A DNA stretch of 64,000 bases from Lachnospiraceae bacterium (GTDB lineage Bacteria; Bacillota; Clostridia; Lachnospirales; Lachnospiraceae), in assembly GCA_017940415.1 (NCBI GenBank), contig JAGAYR010000002.1:1-64000 (forward strand). Direction: 5' to 3'. Positions 1 to 8,721 of the stretch are shown here, one piece after another; within the stretch, counting starts at the first letter, position 1, and each line of letters starts with the position of its first letter. The notes below the pieces were generated by a model. It did not search any database. It was not told the origin of the DNA and saw nothing but the letters and a program-made list of their open reading frames with translations. The position numbers were made by a program, and so were the translations under genes.

Positions 1-24
1 GACGCTTCTATGAAGCGTCCCTAC
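1..24. repeat. Partial palindromic repeat at the window edge
   Basis: A perfect 8-bp inverted repeat (GACGCTTC, 3-nt loop, GAAGCGTC) is followed by CCCTACTG. This matches one end of the GGGGACGC-type palindromes found elsewhere in the window, for example 7089-7130. The left part is cut by the window edge. It lies 3' of the minus-strand diguanylate cyclase gene and could also help terminate its transcript, but no T-tract is visible here. Confidence 0.5.
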
Positions 25-38
25 TGTTATTTATATTA

Positions 39-1217
39 TTAGTTTGTTATTAGTGTTTTAGCCTGAGGTTTAAGTGCTACGACCTGATTACGGCCATGCT
101 CCTTACCGTAGTAGAGGTTTTCGTCAGCTTGGTTGATAAGAGCTTCAAGGGAATAACCGGGTGCATAGGTGGATACTCCGAGGGTCATGGTGTACTTGAT
201 CTTATTACCGCCAAATTCGACTACGTTATTTTCTATTCTGGATCTGATACGTTCTGCAACTGTTGTGGCCACACCTCTGTTACCTGTTACAAGGAGAAGG
301 AATTCCTCACCGCCCCATCTGCAGACGATATCACCGTCTCTTACGCAGGCTTTCAGGATATCTGCCGCAGCTACGAGAGCTACATCTCCACAATCATGTC
401 CGTATGAGTCATTGATTCTCTTGAAAAAGTCGATATCTCCCATTACAAGGCTGAAGATAGTTCCATTGGTTTTAGCCGCATCAAGTGCCTGATCAAGTCT
501 CTCTTCCATTGTACGTCTGTTGTACAGCTTGGTGAGAGGATCCTGACCTGCAGCAATGTCAAGGCTTGCATTTCTCTCAGCCATATCATGGAGGGATCTC
601 TTATAACCGAGAACCAGGAAATGCGACATCCACGCAATGAGCTGGAATGCGAAGAATGTGTTGAAGATGAAGATGATTACCTTCTGAGTCGTCTCCAGTT
701 CTTTCACCGGATTCACGTTGTGGCTCAGTATAAATGTCCCAAGGAATACTCCGAAAGTGATCATGGCCCATATGAACGGGGTGAAAGGATGATCACTGCT
801 TTTTCCGAGGAACATGTTTATGTAGTAGTAAAGGGGAATAAGAGCTATGACGTATGCATAGAAACCGACACTCCATCCGACGATTAGTGTGGTGAAGATC
901 ATCTGAGCGATAATCTCTAGGAAAGTCAGGAGATATCCCTGTCTTACTTTACCCTCACGGACGGTAGTGTAGCAATATGAGTAATACGCCGTTACGATGA
1001 TGTTATAGAGGGAGAGCTGCCAGACGCCCATGATATGAAACAGGAAAACCATCATAACATGGACCACGATTACGGCAATCGAAAGAATCTCCAAGATTTC
1101 CTGGTGATTTACACTGTCCTGCCCGGTTATGATACGAACCAAAGCACTTTGTGGTTTTTTATTTTCAGATTCTCCTGCCAAATCAGCCTCCGAGAAACTT
1201 TTGTGTAATTCTATCAT
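39..1217 (-). CDS. Membrane-bound diguanylate cyclase (GGDEF)
   Basis: This 392-residue protein probably makes cyclic di-GMP from two GTP at the membrane. Residues about 40-205 form a block of five to six hydrophobic segments, a sensor region I cannot assign to a named family. Residues about 225-385 are a GGDEF domain. It has the expected DPLTKLYNRR opening, the metal-binding GDIDFFKRINDSYGHDCGD stretch and an active-site GGEEF near residue 305. An RDGD inhibitory-site motif lies exactly five residues before GGEEF, so product inhibition is likely. There is no EAL or HD-GYP partner domain. It stands alone, 42 bp downstream of the aroA fusion gene on the same strand. The catalytic assignment is firm; the signal sensed is unknown. 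Confidence 0.9.
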   Translation of the reverse strand: MIELHKSFSEADLAGESENKKPQSALVRIITGQDSVNHQEILEILSIAVIVVHVMMVFLFHIMGVWQLSLYNIIVTAYYSYCYTTVREGKVRQGYLLTFLEIIAQMIFTTLIVGWSVGFYAYVIALIPLYYYINMFLGKSSDHPFTPFIWAMITFGVFLGTFILSHNVNPVKELETTQKVIIFIFNTFFAFQLIAWMSHFLVLGYKRSLHDMAERNASLDIAAGQDPLTKLYNRRTMEERLDQALDAAKTNGTIFSLVMGDIDFFKRINDSYGHDCGDVALVAAADILKACVRDGDIVCRWGGEEFLLLVTGNRGVATTVAERIRSRIENNVVEFGGNKIKYTMTLGVSTYAPGYSLEALINQADENLYYGKEHGRNQVVALKPQAKTLITN

Positions 1218-1259
1218 ACAAAATCCCCTAATAACAAGGTTTTAAAGGGATTTAAGAGC

Positions 1260-3056
1260 TTATTGGCTTTCGGTCAATTCATAAAAATATGCGAAATAAT
1301 CAGGAAAAGTCTTCGAACAGCACGCCGGGTTAAGGATAGCGGTTTCGGGGACCTTTAATCCCATGAGTGAAAAGCCCATTGCCATTCTATGATCGTTATA
1401 TGTCTCAATCTCAGCCGGATGAGGACATGATACATCAATTATTATATCGTCTCCCTCTTCTGAACACTTTACCCCAAGTTTGGATAATTCAGTTACGATT
1501 GCACTAATGCGGTCGCTTTCCTGAACTCTGATATGGGAGATTCCGGTGATACGGATCTTCCTGCCGGTAAAGGATGCAATTGCAGCCAGGGTAATAGTCT
1601 GGTCGGAGCAGGAGGACATGTCGATAGTCAAAGGCTCGCCGCCGGAGACGGTTCTCTTTGGGCAAGCAATGGGAGTTACTTTGATGCCGGCAGATGTATC
1701 TTCACTATTAATCCAGCCAATCTGTTCAAGAATCTTAACAAAGCCGGTGTCACCCTGCATGGAGTCTTCGTGGAGACCGGAGATTGTTACGGACTTGCCG
1801 ATAAGAGAGGACATAGCGTAGAAGTATGCTGCAGCAGAAGCGTCGGGTTCGATAGAGTACGAACCGCCCCAAGGGTCACTAAGCATCTTCTTAGTCATCT
1901 CGACATAAGACATGCCATGCTTACCGGTTACATTGATCTGAAGATTGGGATTAATAAATGCGGACGCAATGATAAGAGCGCTTAAGAACTGTGAGCTCTT
2001 GTCTATATCAACTGTAGTTTCGTCCTTGTTAATTCCGTGAGGTTTAAGAATAAAGGGGAAGTATCCTTCCTCTCCTACATATTCAACTTCGCATCCAAGG
2101 TCGATGAGGGAATCAAGAAGAGGTGCCATGGGGCGCTTTTTCATCTGATCGGATGAGTCCATATGGTAGATGCCTTCACCCACAAGTCCGAGAACTGCAG
2201 TAAGGAATCTTGCAGCGGTTCCTGCTGAACCTACGTTTAAAAAGGCTTCTTTCTCAGGGATATCTCCACCGCATCCTTTTACCTTTACGATGCAGTTTTC
2301 GCGGTCAACTTCCGTCTCTATGCCTAAGCTTTCCATACAGGACAGGAAGCTTTCTGTATCATCCGAGAACAGAACTCCGTCAAGTTCGGTAGTTCCTTCC
2401 GAGAGCATAGCTATGAGAAGAGCTCTGTTGGTGATGCTCTTCGAACCGGGAACCTTGATCAGATATCCGTCTTCCATATCTTTAATCTTACCTGTGTTAG
2501 CCTTAACGATAGCGTCACGGGGAATCTCTGTCTTAGGTGCGTCTTTTACGAAATAAAGAGAATCTACAATCTCTCCATCAGTACACTTTTCACCTTTTAC
2601 GGTCTTGATAAGTCTGTAGCCCGACTTTTCATGAACTCTTCTGCTGGCTGTATTTTTAGCCATAACCTTGGCGTTCAGGTGAAGGAGACCCAGTTTTTCA
2701 AATCCTATTTTTTCTCCAATAAGTTTAACTGCCTCGGTTGCAAGGCCTTTGCCGGTAGGTGCTTCCTCAGAGAAGAATACCCCTGTCTCACCGGTAAGAG
2801 TACTATTATCGATGTGCTGAAGATATACGCATCCAACCGGAATATCACCATCTATTGTATAAACGATGTATTGCCAAACTTCGCCCTTATTTACTTTGTT
2901 ACGTATCCAATTTAAGTGCTCTTCAACAGAGATGGGGGTACGATAGTAGTAATTACTGACAACTATGTCAGAATTTCTCCATTTTAGAACCATCTCAGTA
3001 TCGGCCTCGGTTATAGGACGGAGATATACAGTTGTACCAAAAACTATCTGACTCAC
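1260..3056 (-). CDS. aroA: GNAT acetyltransferase fused to EPSP synthase (AroA)
   Basis: A single 598-residue frame encodes two enzymes. Residues 1 to about 172 form a RimJ/RimL-type GNAT domain (YLRPITEADTEMVLKWRN at the start, a GKGLATEAV acetyl-CoA-loop-like motif, and ASRRVHEKSGYR near the end). Residues about 190-598 are 3-phosphoshikimate 1-carboxyvinyltransferase, which joins PEP to shikimate-3-phosphate in aromatic amino-acid synthesis. Its signatures are VPGSKSITNRALL, NVGSAGTAARFLTA and the late SCSDQTITLAA and ESDRISAI stretches. AroA alone is normally about 430 residues, so the extra length is the acetyltransferase. The start codon overlaps the clpX stop by 4 bp, indicating translational coupling. 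No frameshift or internal stop separates the halves. The GNAT substrate cannot be told from sequence; it resembles both RimL and the PseH class. Confidence 0.9.
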   Translation of the reverse strand: MSQIVFGTTVYLRPITEADTEMVLKWRNSDIVVSNYYYRTPISVEEHLNWIRNKVNKGEVWQYIVYTIDGDIPVGCVYLQHIDNSTLTGETGVFFSEEAPTGKGLATEAVKLIGEKIGFEKLGLLHLNAKVMAKNTASRRVHEKSGYRLIKTVKGEKCTDGEIVDSLYFVKDAPKTEIPRDAIVKANTGKIKDMEDGYLIKVPGSKSITNRALLIAMLSEGTTELDGVLFSDDTESFLSCMESLGIETEVDRENCIVKVKGCGGDIPEKEAFLNVGSAGTAARFLTAVLGLVGEGIYHMDSSDQMKKRPMAPLLDSLIDLGCEVEYVGEEGYFPFILKPHGINKDETTVDIDKSSQFLSALIIASAFINPNLQINVTGKHGMSYVEMTKKMLSDPWGGSYSIEPDASAAAYFYAMSSLIGKSVTISGLHEDSMQGDTGFVKILEQIGWINSEDTSAGIKVTPIACPKRTVSGGEPLTIDMSSCSDQTITLAAIASFTGRKIRITGISHIRVQESDRISAIVTELSKLGVKCSEEGDDIIIDVSCPHPAEIETYNDHRMAMGFSLMGLKVPETAILNPACCSKTFPDYFAYFYELTESQ

Positions 3057-4591
3057 TCTATTCCCCTCATTCCTATAACAGGTGCACCTTTACCCTTAAG
3101 GTAATCTCCGGTTATGGTTACTGTTCCGATGTTATCATCCTTGGGAATCTCGTACATTATATCCAGCATATAGTCTTCGATTATGCTGCGAAGTCCTCTT
3201 GCTCCGGTCTTAAGCTCCATTGCCTTATCAGCAATCTCTTCGAGAGCATCGTCTGAGAAATCAAGCTTAACTTCATCAAGTTCAAGAAGTTTCTGATACT
3301 GCTTGAGAATAGCATTCTTAGGCTCTGTCATGATCTTGATGAGCATTTCCTTAGTGAGCATCTGAAGAGTTGTGATGATAGGGAGACGACCAATAAACTC
3401 AGGGATCATTCCGTATTTTCTGATGTCCTCGGTAGTTACTTTAGAGAGGATATCGGGATCGTTTTCATAGGAATCCTTAAGAGTTCCGCCAAAACCGATA
3501 GAATTGGATTTGGAAAGTCTCTGTTTGATGATATCTTCAAGTCCGGGGAAAGCTCCTCCGCAGATGAAGAGAATATTTCTGGTATTAACAGTTGCAAGGG
3601 GAACCATAGCTCCCTTGCTGGATGCACCGACAGGAACTTCAACCTCAGATCCTTCAAGGAGCTTAAGCATTCCCTGCTGAACGGATTCACCGGATACATC
3701 ACGGTGATTGGAATTTTCTTTCTTCGCGATCTTATCAATCTCGTCGATGAAGACAATACCGTTCTCTGCTTTTTCAACATCGTTGTCAGCAGCGGCAAGG
3801 AGCTTTGAAATAACACTCTCAATGTCGTCTCCGATATAGCCCGCCTCAGTAAGAGAGGTAGCATCCGCAATGGCAAGAGGCACATCAAGAAGCTTGGCAA
3901 GAGTTCTGACCATGTAGGTCTTACCACAGCCGGTAGGGCCGATGAGAAGAATGTTGGACTTCTCAATCTCAATGGAATCCATGGAATCTGTGGCAACTCT
4001 CTTATAGTGGTTGTAGACCGCAACTGACATAACCTTCTTGGCATGTTCCTGACCCACTACATATTTATCAAGGCTTTCCTTGATCTTATGAGGTGCAGGA
4101 AGATTCTTGATGTCAATAAGAGGCTTGGCATTGGGATTCTTTTTCTTAAGTTTCTGCTTATTAGGGATTCCGCCCATACCCTGAAGATTAGCAAGATTAA
4201 TAAATCCGAAGTTAGGGAAAGAGTTGTAAGGATTCTTTCCCTTTCCGGATTCGCTGTCGTTATCTGAGTCGCCTGATGCCTCGACCATCTTACGGAGTTC
4301 TTCATCCGTGGGGATATTCTGACCGTTCAGCATTCCCTGATAGTCAAACTGGGATACGGTATCCATGGTCTTCTGCATACAATCGGGACATACACAGATA
4401 CCGCCGGGAAGACGGAACATCTTACCGGTTTTACTCTCGGGACGGCGGCACACAAAGCACACATCCTCATATGCGGAATTGTCGGATTTTCCGGCGTCTT
4501 CTGTTTTGGATGCGTCTTTATCTTCACTCAAAGAACCCTCGGCAGTTTCCGAGGGTTCATTTATCTCTAAATCTTTATTGTCATTATCCAT
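3053..4591 (-). CDS. clpX: ATP-dependent Clp protease ATP-binding subunit ClpX
   Basis: ClpX is the AAA+ unfoldase that feeds substrates to ClpP. The N-terminal zinc-binding domain has four cysteines in two CxxC pairs (CFVC and CPDC). The AAA+ core shows Walker A GPTGCGKT, Walker B VFIDEIDKI and a pore-loop GYIGDD, followed by the C-terminal small domain. I chose the ATG at 4591 because an AAAGGA ribosome site lies 9 nt upstream; an ATG at 4597 is too close to it and an upstream extension has no site. The product is about 512 residues against roughly 420 for most ClpX. The extra length is mostly a charged Asn/Gly-rich linker between zinc domain and AAA+ core. A TATAAT-like box at 4645-4650 may be its -10. 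No clpP is seen in this window. Confidence 0.93.
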   Translation of the reverse strand: MDNDNKDLEINEPSETAEGSLSEDKDASKTEDAGKSDNSAYEDVCFVCRRPESKTGKMFRLPGGICVCPDCMQKTMDTVSQFDYQGMLNGQNIPTDEELRKMVEASGDSDNDSESGKGKNPYNSFPNFGFINLANLQGMGGIPNKQKLKKKNPNAKPLIDIKNLPAPHKIKESLDKYVVGQEHAKKVMSVAVYNHYKRVATDSMDSIEIEKSNILLIGPTGCGKTYMVRTLAKLLDVPLAIADATSLTEAGYIGDDIESVISKLLAAADNDVEKAENGIVFIDEIDKIAKKENSNHRDVSGESVQQGMLKLLEGSEVEVPVGASSKGAMVPLATVNTRNILFICGGAFPGLEDIIKQRLSKSNSIGFGGTLKDSYENDPDILSKVTTEDIRKYGMIPEFIGRLPIITTLQMLTKEMLIKIMTEPKNAILKQYQKLLELDEVKLDFSDDALEEIADKAMELKTGARGLRSIIEDYMLDIMYEIPKDDNIGTVTITGDYLKGKGAPVIGMRGIE

Positions 4592-4690
4592 AACCATTTT
4601 TCCTTTCGGAGGCGTAAGATACGGGCTCACGCGACCCTTGAAACATTATAAAACACCGAAACTGCATATGGCTATGTATTTATGAAAGTT

Positions 4691-6610
4691 TTAACGATTT
4701 TTCGGGATTTTTAAGCATCTTACGGCATTTAATACCGCGAGGATCATAACACCAACATCTGCGAAGATTGCCATCCACATATTAGCGATTCCCAGAGCAC
4801 CCAGGATAAGGCAGGCTACCTTGATACCTATGGCAAATACTATGTTCTGGTGAACGATTCTGAGGCACTTCCTTGAGATTCTCATAGCAAGTGCAATTCG
4901 TGCGGGATCATCATCCATAAGGACTACATCCGCACTTTCTATTGCCGCATCAGATCCCATTGCACCCATGGCGATACCGATATCTGCCCTTGATAAAACG
5001 GGAGCATCGTTGATACCGTCGCCTACAAATGCCAGCTTTTCCTTAGGTTTCTTCTCGCTGATGAGTTTTTCAACTTCATCAACTTTATCGCCGGGAAGAA
5101 GTCCGGATCTGTATTCGGTAAGGCCAAGCTCATTTGCGATGTGAGATGCACTTTCTTCCCTGTCACCGGTGAGCATTACAAGTCTTCTGATGCCGGATGC
5201 TTTAAGATCCTTTATAGCCTGAGCAGAGGTAAGCTTGACCACATCTGAGATCAGGATGCGGCCAATGTATTTGCCGTTGTTGGCTACATGGATAACTGTT
5301 CCGGGGTAGTCCACATTCGAGTTAGGGACTAGACCGATGCTTTCGATGAGAGCAGCATTTCCGGCATAAATCTCGTTGGAGAAGGTCTTTACTCGAACTC
5401 CTTTTCCGGGAATGTTTTCATCTTCCAATATTTCGGATTCACTGATATTTCCGTTATCTGCGGCATACTTTTTGATGGAAAGAGCAATGGGATGGTCGGA
5501 ATATTTCTCTGCAAGTGTCGCGTATTTGACCAGATCTTTGTCACTTGTTCCCCCTTCGGGCATAATCATGGCAACTTCAAAAGATCCTTTGGTAAGAGTT
5601 CCGGTTTTGTCGAAGGCAATGATTCCGGTCTCCGAAAGAGCCTCAAGGTAGTTGGAGCCTTTGACCAGTATTCCGTTGGATGATGCGGCACCGATGCCCC
5701 CGAAGAAGCTTAAGGGTATGGAGATAACAAGGGCGCAGGGACAGCTTATTACAAGGAATGTCAGAGCTCTGATGACCCAGGTTCCCCACATGGGAGCATT
5801 TCCTAAGATCAGCAGGATTACAGGAGGAAGCACAGCTAGAGCAAGGGCAAGGTAACATACAATAGGGGTATAGTATCTTGCGAACTTGGAAATAAAGTTC
5901 TCGGACTTGCTCTTCTTCATGGAAGAATTCTCAACCATGTCAAGAATCTTGGATACGGTGGATTCTCCGAATTCTCTGGTGGTCTCGATCTTAAGAAGGC
6001 CGGTCAGGTTAACGCATCCGCTGATAACTTCATCTCCAGCTTCTTTGGGAACAGGAAGTGATTCACCGGTGAGTGCCGACGTATCAAGACTGGCTGAGCC
6101 TTCTCTTACGATACCGTCGATTGGAATCTTCTCACCAGCTTTTACTACGATGATGGTTCCAATCTCGATCTCATCGGGATCGACTTGAATCAATTCACCG
6201 TTTTCGTCATATACGTTGGCATAATCGGGACGAATGTCCATGAGATCGGTGATGTTCTTCCTGCTCTTTCCGACGGCAACGCTCTGAAAAAGCTCGCCAA
6301 TCTGGTAGAAGAGCATAACGGCAACACCCTCTAAAAATCCGCCTTCTTCACCGCTTGTTACAAGACCAAGTACGATGGCTCCGATGGTAGCAACAGTCAT
6401 AAGGAAGCATTCATCAAAGATCTGTTTGTGGGTAATTCCGTGAAATGCTTTCTTCAGGATATCCCCACCGATTACGATGTAGGGCACCATGTAGAGAACA
6501 AACTGGACGATGACAGGGAGTTCCACAAAGTGAAGCAGAATCTGCAGTGTAATGAGGAGCACCGTCGATACGATTATGCGATATAAAACTTTTTTCTGTT
6601 TCTTATTCAT
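4691..6610 (-). CDS. P1B-type Zn/Cd/Pb-exporting ATPase lacking its own metal-binding domain
   Basis: This 639-residue P-type ATPase should pump divalent soft metals (Zn, Cd, Pb) out of the cytoplasm. Visible marks are the CPC motif in SCPCALVIS, the phosphorylation motif DKTGTLTKG, the DHPIAL motif of heavy-metal pumps, TGES in the actuator domain and GDGINDAP. A lysine in the seventh helix region (GIKVACLIL) and an aspartate in the last helix (FADVGV) match the zinc-selective P1B-2 pattern. The N-terminus goes straight into membrane helices, with no HMA domain. That domain is encoded separately just upstream at 6678-6896. A GC-rich hairpin at 6650-6672 lies between the two genes. Confidence 0.9.
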   Translation of the reverse strand: MNKKQKKVLYRIIVSTVLLITLQILLHFVELPVIVQFVLYMVPYIVIGGDILKKAFHGITHKQIFDECFLMTVATIGAIVLGLVTSGEEGGFLEGVAVMLFYQIGELFQSVAVGKSRKNITDLMDIRPDYANVYDENGELIQVDPDEIEIGTIIVVKAGEKIPIDGIVREGSASLDTSALTGESLPVPKEAGDEVISGCVNLTGLLKIETTREFGESTVSKILDMVENSSMKKSKSENFISKFARYYTPIVCYLALALAVLPPVILLILGNAPMWGTWVIRALTFLVISCPCALVISIPLSFFGGIGAASSNGILVKGSNYLEALSETGIIAFDKTGTLTKGSFEVAMIMPEGGTSDKDLVKYATLAEKYSDHPIALSIKKYAADNGNISESEILEDENIPGKGVRVKTFSNEIYAGNAALIESIGLVPNSNVDYPGTVIHVANNGKYIGRILISDVVKLTSAQAIKDLKASGIRRLVMLTGDREESASHIANELGLTEYRSGLLPGDKVDEVEKLISEKKPKEKLAFVGDGINDAPVLSRADIGIAMGAMGSDAAIESADVVLMDDDPARIALAMRISRKCLRIVHQNIVFAIGIKVACLILGALGIANMWMAIFADVGVMILAVLNAVRCLKIPKNR

Positions 6611-6649
6611 CTTCTTATCTCTTATAAGTCTTTTCGAATATTATAAAAC

Positions 6650-6672
6650 AGCTCCCGCTCTCGGCGGGAGCT
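6650..6672 (-). terminator. Hairpin between the metal-binding protein and ATPase genes
   Basis: A perfect 9-bp stem (AGCTCCCGC / GCGGGAGCT, 5-nt loop) is followed in the minus direction by GTTTTATAAT. It could be a partial terminator or a processing/stabilising hairpin that leaves the small upstream gene expressed above the ATPase. The T-run is short, so leaky termination is more likely than a full stop. Confidence 0.55.
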
Positions 6673-6677
6673 TGTTA

Positions 6678-6896
6678 TTAAAACTTAATCTCGCAGTCAC
6701 TTTCAACGGCTTTACATGCTTTGAGAACTTCGGGCATTACAGCTACGGGCTCCTGACCTTCGGCAAATTCGACTTTCATCTTCTGAGTCATGAAGTTAAC
6801 GATTGCATCAGCAACTCCGGATACTTTCTTAGCTGCATCTTCCATCTTCTGTGCACATGCTGCGCAATCTACTTCGATCTCGTAAGTTTTCTTCAT
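6678..6896 (-). CDS. Small HMA-domain metal-binding protein
   Basis: This 72-residue protein is a single heavy-metal-associated (HMA) domain. The metal-binding motif near residue 10 is CAAC, within EVDCAACAQKMEDA, and the rest keeps the expected hydrophobic pattern. It fits the N-terminal domain that zinc/cadmium ATPases usually carry fused, and the ATPase immediately downstream lacks one. I therefore infer a detached domain or small metallochaperone delivering metal to that pump. CopZ-like copper chaperones are the alternative, but the CAAC motif and neighbour favour a zinc/cadmium role. A GAGG ribosome site lies about 9 nt before the ATG. Transcription probably starts at the operator-bearing promoter at 6953-7004. 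Confidence 0.85.
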   Translation of the reverse strand: MKKTYEIEVDCAACAQKMEDAAKKVSGVADAIVNFMTQKMKVEFAEGQEPVAVMPEVLKACKAVESDCEIKF

Positions 6897-6952
6897 TTTG
6901 ATTACCTCGTCTTTTCTGAAAATTCCGGAGGAGTCTGGCTCATCCGATTACA

Positions 6953-7004
6953 TATGAATATCTGTTCATATGTTCATTATACATAAAAAAAAGAGGTTGT
7001 CAAC
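6953..7004 (-). promoter_or_regulatory. Promoter with palindromic operator for the metal-export genes
   Basis: On the minus strand a perfect TTGACA -35 box (6999-7004) is separated by 16 bp from a perfect TATAAT -10 box (6977-6982). Immediately downstream, over the expected start site, lies a perfect palindrome ATATGAA-N6-TTCATAT (6953-6972). Its spacing and core resemble operators of ArsR/SmtB-family metal sensors (CadC, CzrA, SmtB). The likely reading is a strong promoter held off by a metal-sensing repressor. No ArsR-type regulator gene is present in the window. Confidence 0.75.
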
Positions 7005-7088
7005 ACCTCCCCGTACCTTAATGCGCAAAAGTAAATTCCGGTTTAGGTTGACATAATATTGCTAAGTGGAATTTAGTCTTGCACAAAG

Positions 7089-7130
7089 AAATGACAATAG
7101 GGACGCTTCAAAGCGTCCCTATTGTCATTT
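7089..7130. repeat. Perfect 20-bp inverted repeat, GGGACGC family
   Basis: Two perfect 20-bp arms (7089-7108 and 7111-7130) flank a 2-nt centre. Each arm contains TGACAATAGGGACGCTT. It lies 13 bp beyond the htrA stop codon and would form a very stable hairpin in that mRNA. The same core recurs at the window start, 14246-14334, 26532-26563, 37351-37370 and 38073-38320, so I treat it as a REP/MITE-like repeat that may also end transcription. Confidence 0.8.
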
Positions 7131-7142
7131 GACATATGTCGT

Positions 7143-8588
7143 TTATCTAATGCCCTCGGGCTTTTCTCCAAGGGTTACTGTTACGGTGTGTTCTACGTAC
7201 TCATCATCTTCATTTCTCATGAAGGTTATTTGAATCTCATCTCCGATGGCGTAGTACTTCATGGTGTTCATAAGGCTGTCGATGGATCTGACGGTATTTC
7301 CGTTTATTCCCACTATGACGTCTCCGGATTTGATACCTGCTTCGTCAGCACCGGTATCCTCTATTACTTCTGTTACATATATTCCTACAGGTAATCCGTA
7401 ATACTGTGAGATCTGTTCGGTTACTTCCTGCATGTAGATTCCGATGAATCCCATATCATCTTCTTCTATCTCTACAAGAGTATCCCTTCCCATGAATTCT
7501 TCGATGGTTGCTTTGACTTCGGTTATGGGTATTGCATATCCCATGCCTTCTACGGAAGATCCGCCTATCTTATTGGAGTTAATTCCAACAACCTGACCTG
7601 CCATGTTGAGGAGTGCACCGCCGGAGTTACCGGGATTAATGGCTGCATCTGTCTGGATATATCTCTGGGTGTTTCCATCGGATGTGGTGATCTCACGATC
7701 AAGTGCGGAAACAATTCCTGTAGTCACGGACTGTCCGTATCCGAGAGCATTTCCGATTGCTATGACATTCTGACCAAGTACCAGGTCATCACTGTTACCA
7801 AGTTCCGCAATCTTGATCTGAGCTATGGTGTCGTCATCAAGGTCATCTTTCATTACCGCAACTACAGCCACATCGGTATTGGCATCGCGGCCTTTAAGAT
7901 ATGCTGTTGCGGTGCTTCCATCGATAAAGGTGATCTTGAGTTCATTGGCATCTTCTACCACATGGTTATTTGTAACGATTATATATTCATCATCCGTCTC
8001 ACCAATGATTATTCCGGAGCCCGAACCTTCCGCATCCTGTGAAATGGTCTGTCCCCAGTAGGATGTCGAATACGTGTAATACTCTGTTATTGAGACCATG
8101 GAAGGCATCGCATCAGCAACAACTCCCGTAAGATCTGTTTCCTCTTTAGTCAGGATGGTGACCTGTGCTTCTCCGCTTGAAAGAAGGCTTTCAAGGTCTT
8201 CGTCACTTGGAAAGGCAAGAGTGGGCACTGATGTCTGAGGCGTAGGATTTGAAGCGGATGCACTCGCAGCAGTCTGAGTGTTTATTCCACCTGTTGCGGT
8301 CTGTACCGCATAGAATCCGGCTCCAGCAAAGATTCCGAAGAGAAGTCCCATGCAGATAGCCATCATGACTTTACCGGCAGTTCCATGTTTTTTAGTCGCA
8401 GGCTGGGGTGCTTGAGGCTGCTGAGGAGGAGTCTGAGCAAACTGTGGGTCCTGAGCAGATGAAAATGACTGAGCATAACCCTGATATGCGCTCTGCTGAT
8501 TATATCCGCCTGTATTGTATCCGCTCATCTGAGCAGGATTATTTTGAAAGCTATTTTGGAAATTGTTTTGAGAATTTTCGTCGTACAT
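7143..8588 (-). CDS. htrA: HtrA/DegP-type membrane-anchored serine protease with PDZ domain
   Basis: This 481-residue protease should degrade misfolded proteins outside the cell membrane. Residues 1-70 are a Gln/Asn/Pro-rich cytoplasmic tail. A single membrane segment follows (about 72-95, MMAICMGLLFGIFAGAGFYAV). The trypsin-like domain carries the catalytic triad: His in IVTNNHVVED, Asp in NTDVAVVAV and Ser in NPGNSGGALL. A C-terminal PDZ domain spans about residues 385-475 (YVTEVIEDTGADEAGIKSGD region). An AGGAGG site precedes the start by 8 nt. It is monocistronic, bounded by a strong hairpin downstream and the glmS terminator upstream. Confidence 0.92.
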   Translation of the reverse strand: MYDENSQNNFQNSFQNNPAQMSGYNTGGYNQQSAYQGYAQSFSSAQDPQFAQTPPQQPQAPQPATKKHGTAGKVMMAICMGLLFGIFAGAGFYAVQTATGGINTQTAASASASNPTPQTSVPTLAFPSDEDLESLLSSGEAQVTILTKEETDLTGVVADAMPSMVSITEYYTYSTSYWGQTISQDAEGSGSGIIIGETDDEYIIVTNNHVVEDANELKITFIDGSTATAYLKGRDANTDVAVVAVMKDDLDDDTIAQIKIAELGNSDDLVLGQNVIAIGNALGYGQSVTTGIVSALDREITTSDGNTQRYIQTDAAINPGNSGGALLNMAGQVVGINSNKIGGSSVEGMGYAIPITEVKATIEEFMGRDTLVEIEEDDMGFIGIYMQEVTEQISQYYGLPVGIYVTEVIEDTGADEAGIKSGDVIVGINGNTVRSIDSLMNTMKYYAIGDEIQITFMRNEDDEYVEHTVTVTLGEKPEGIR

Positions 8589-8684
8589 CTCTATACCTCC
8601 TGAGTACGTTTGTACTTTGAATATGTAATGAAGTATAGAGGGGAATTGTGTTTATTCTGTGAAGGAATTGTAGCGAATTTATGA

Positions 8685-8721
8685 AATGAAAAAGGGCGCT
8701 TCAAAGCGCCCTTTTTTCATT
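8685..8721 (-). terminator. Intrinsic terminator of glmS (probably bidirectional)
   Basis: The perfect stem AAAGGGCGCTT / AAGCGCCCTTT with a 2-nt centre is flanked by an A-run on one side and six T on the other. It lies directly after the glmS stop codon and would work on both strands. Its TTCA-centred loop resembles the repeat at 7089-7130, but the arms differ. Confidence 0.85.

Noticed and set aside
6990-7012. Intrinsic terminator made of GAGGT...ACCTC followed by a T-run
   Set aside because: The stem is only 5 bp and contains the perfect -35 box of the metal-export promoter, so the promoter reading explains it better.
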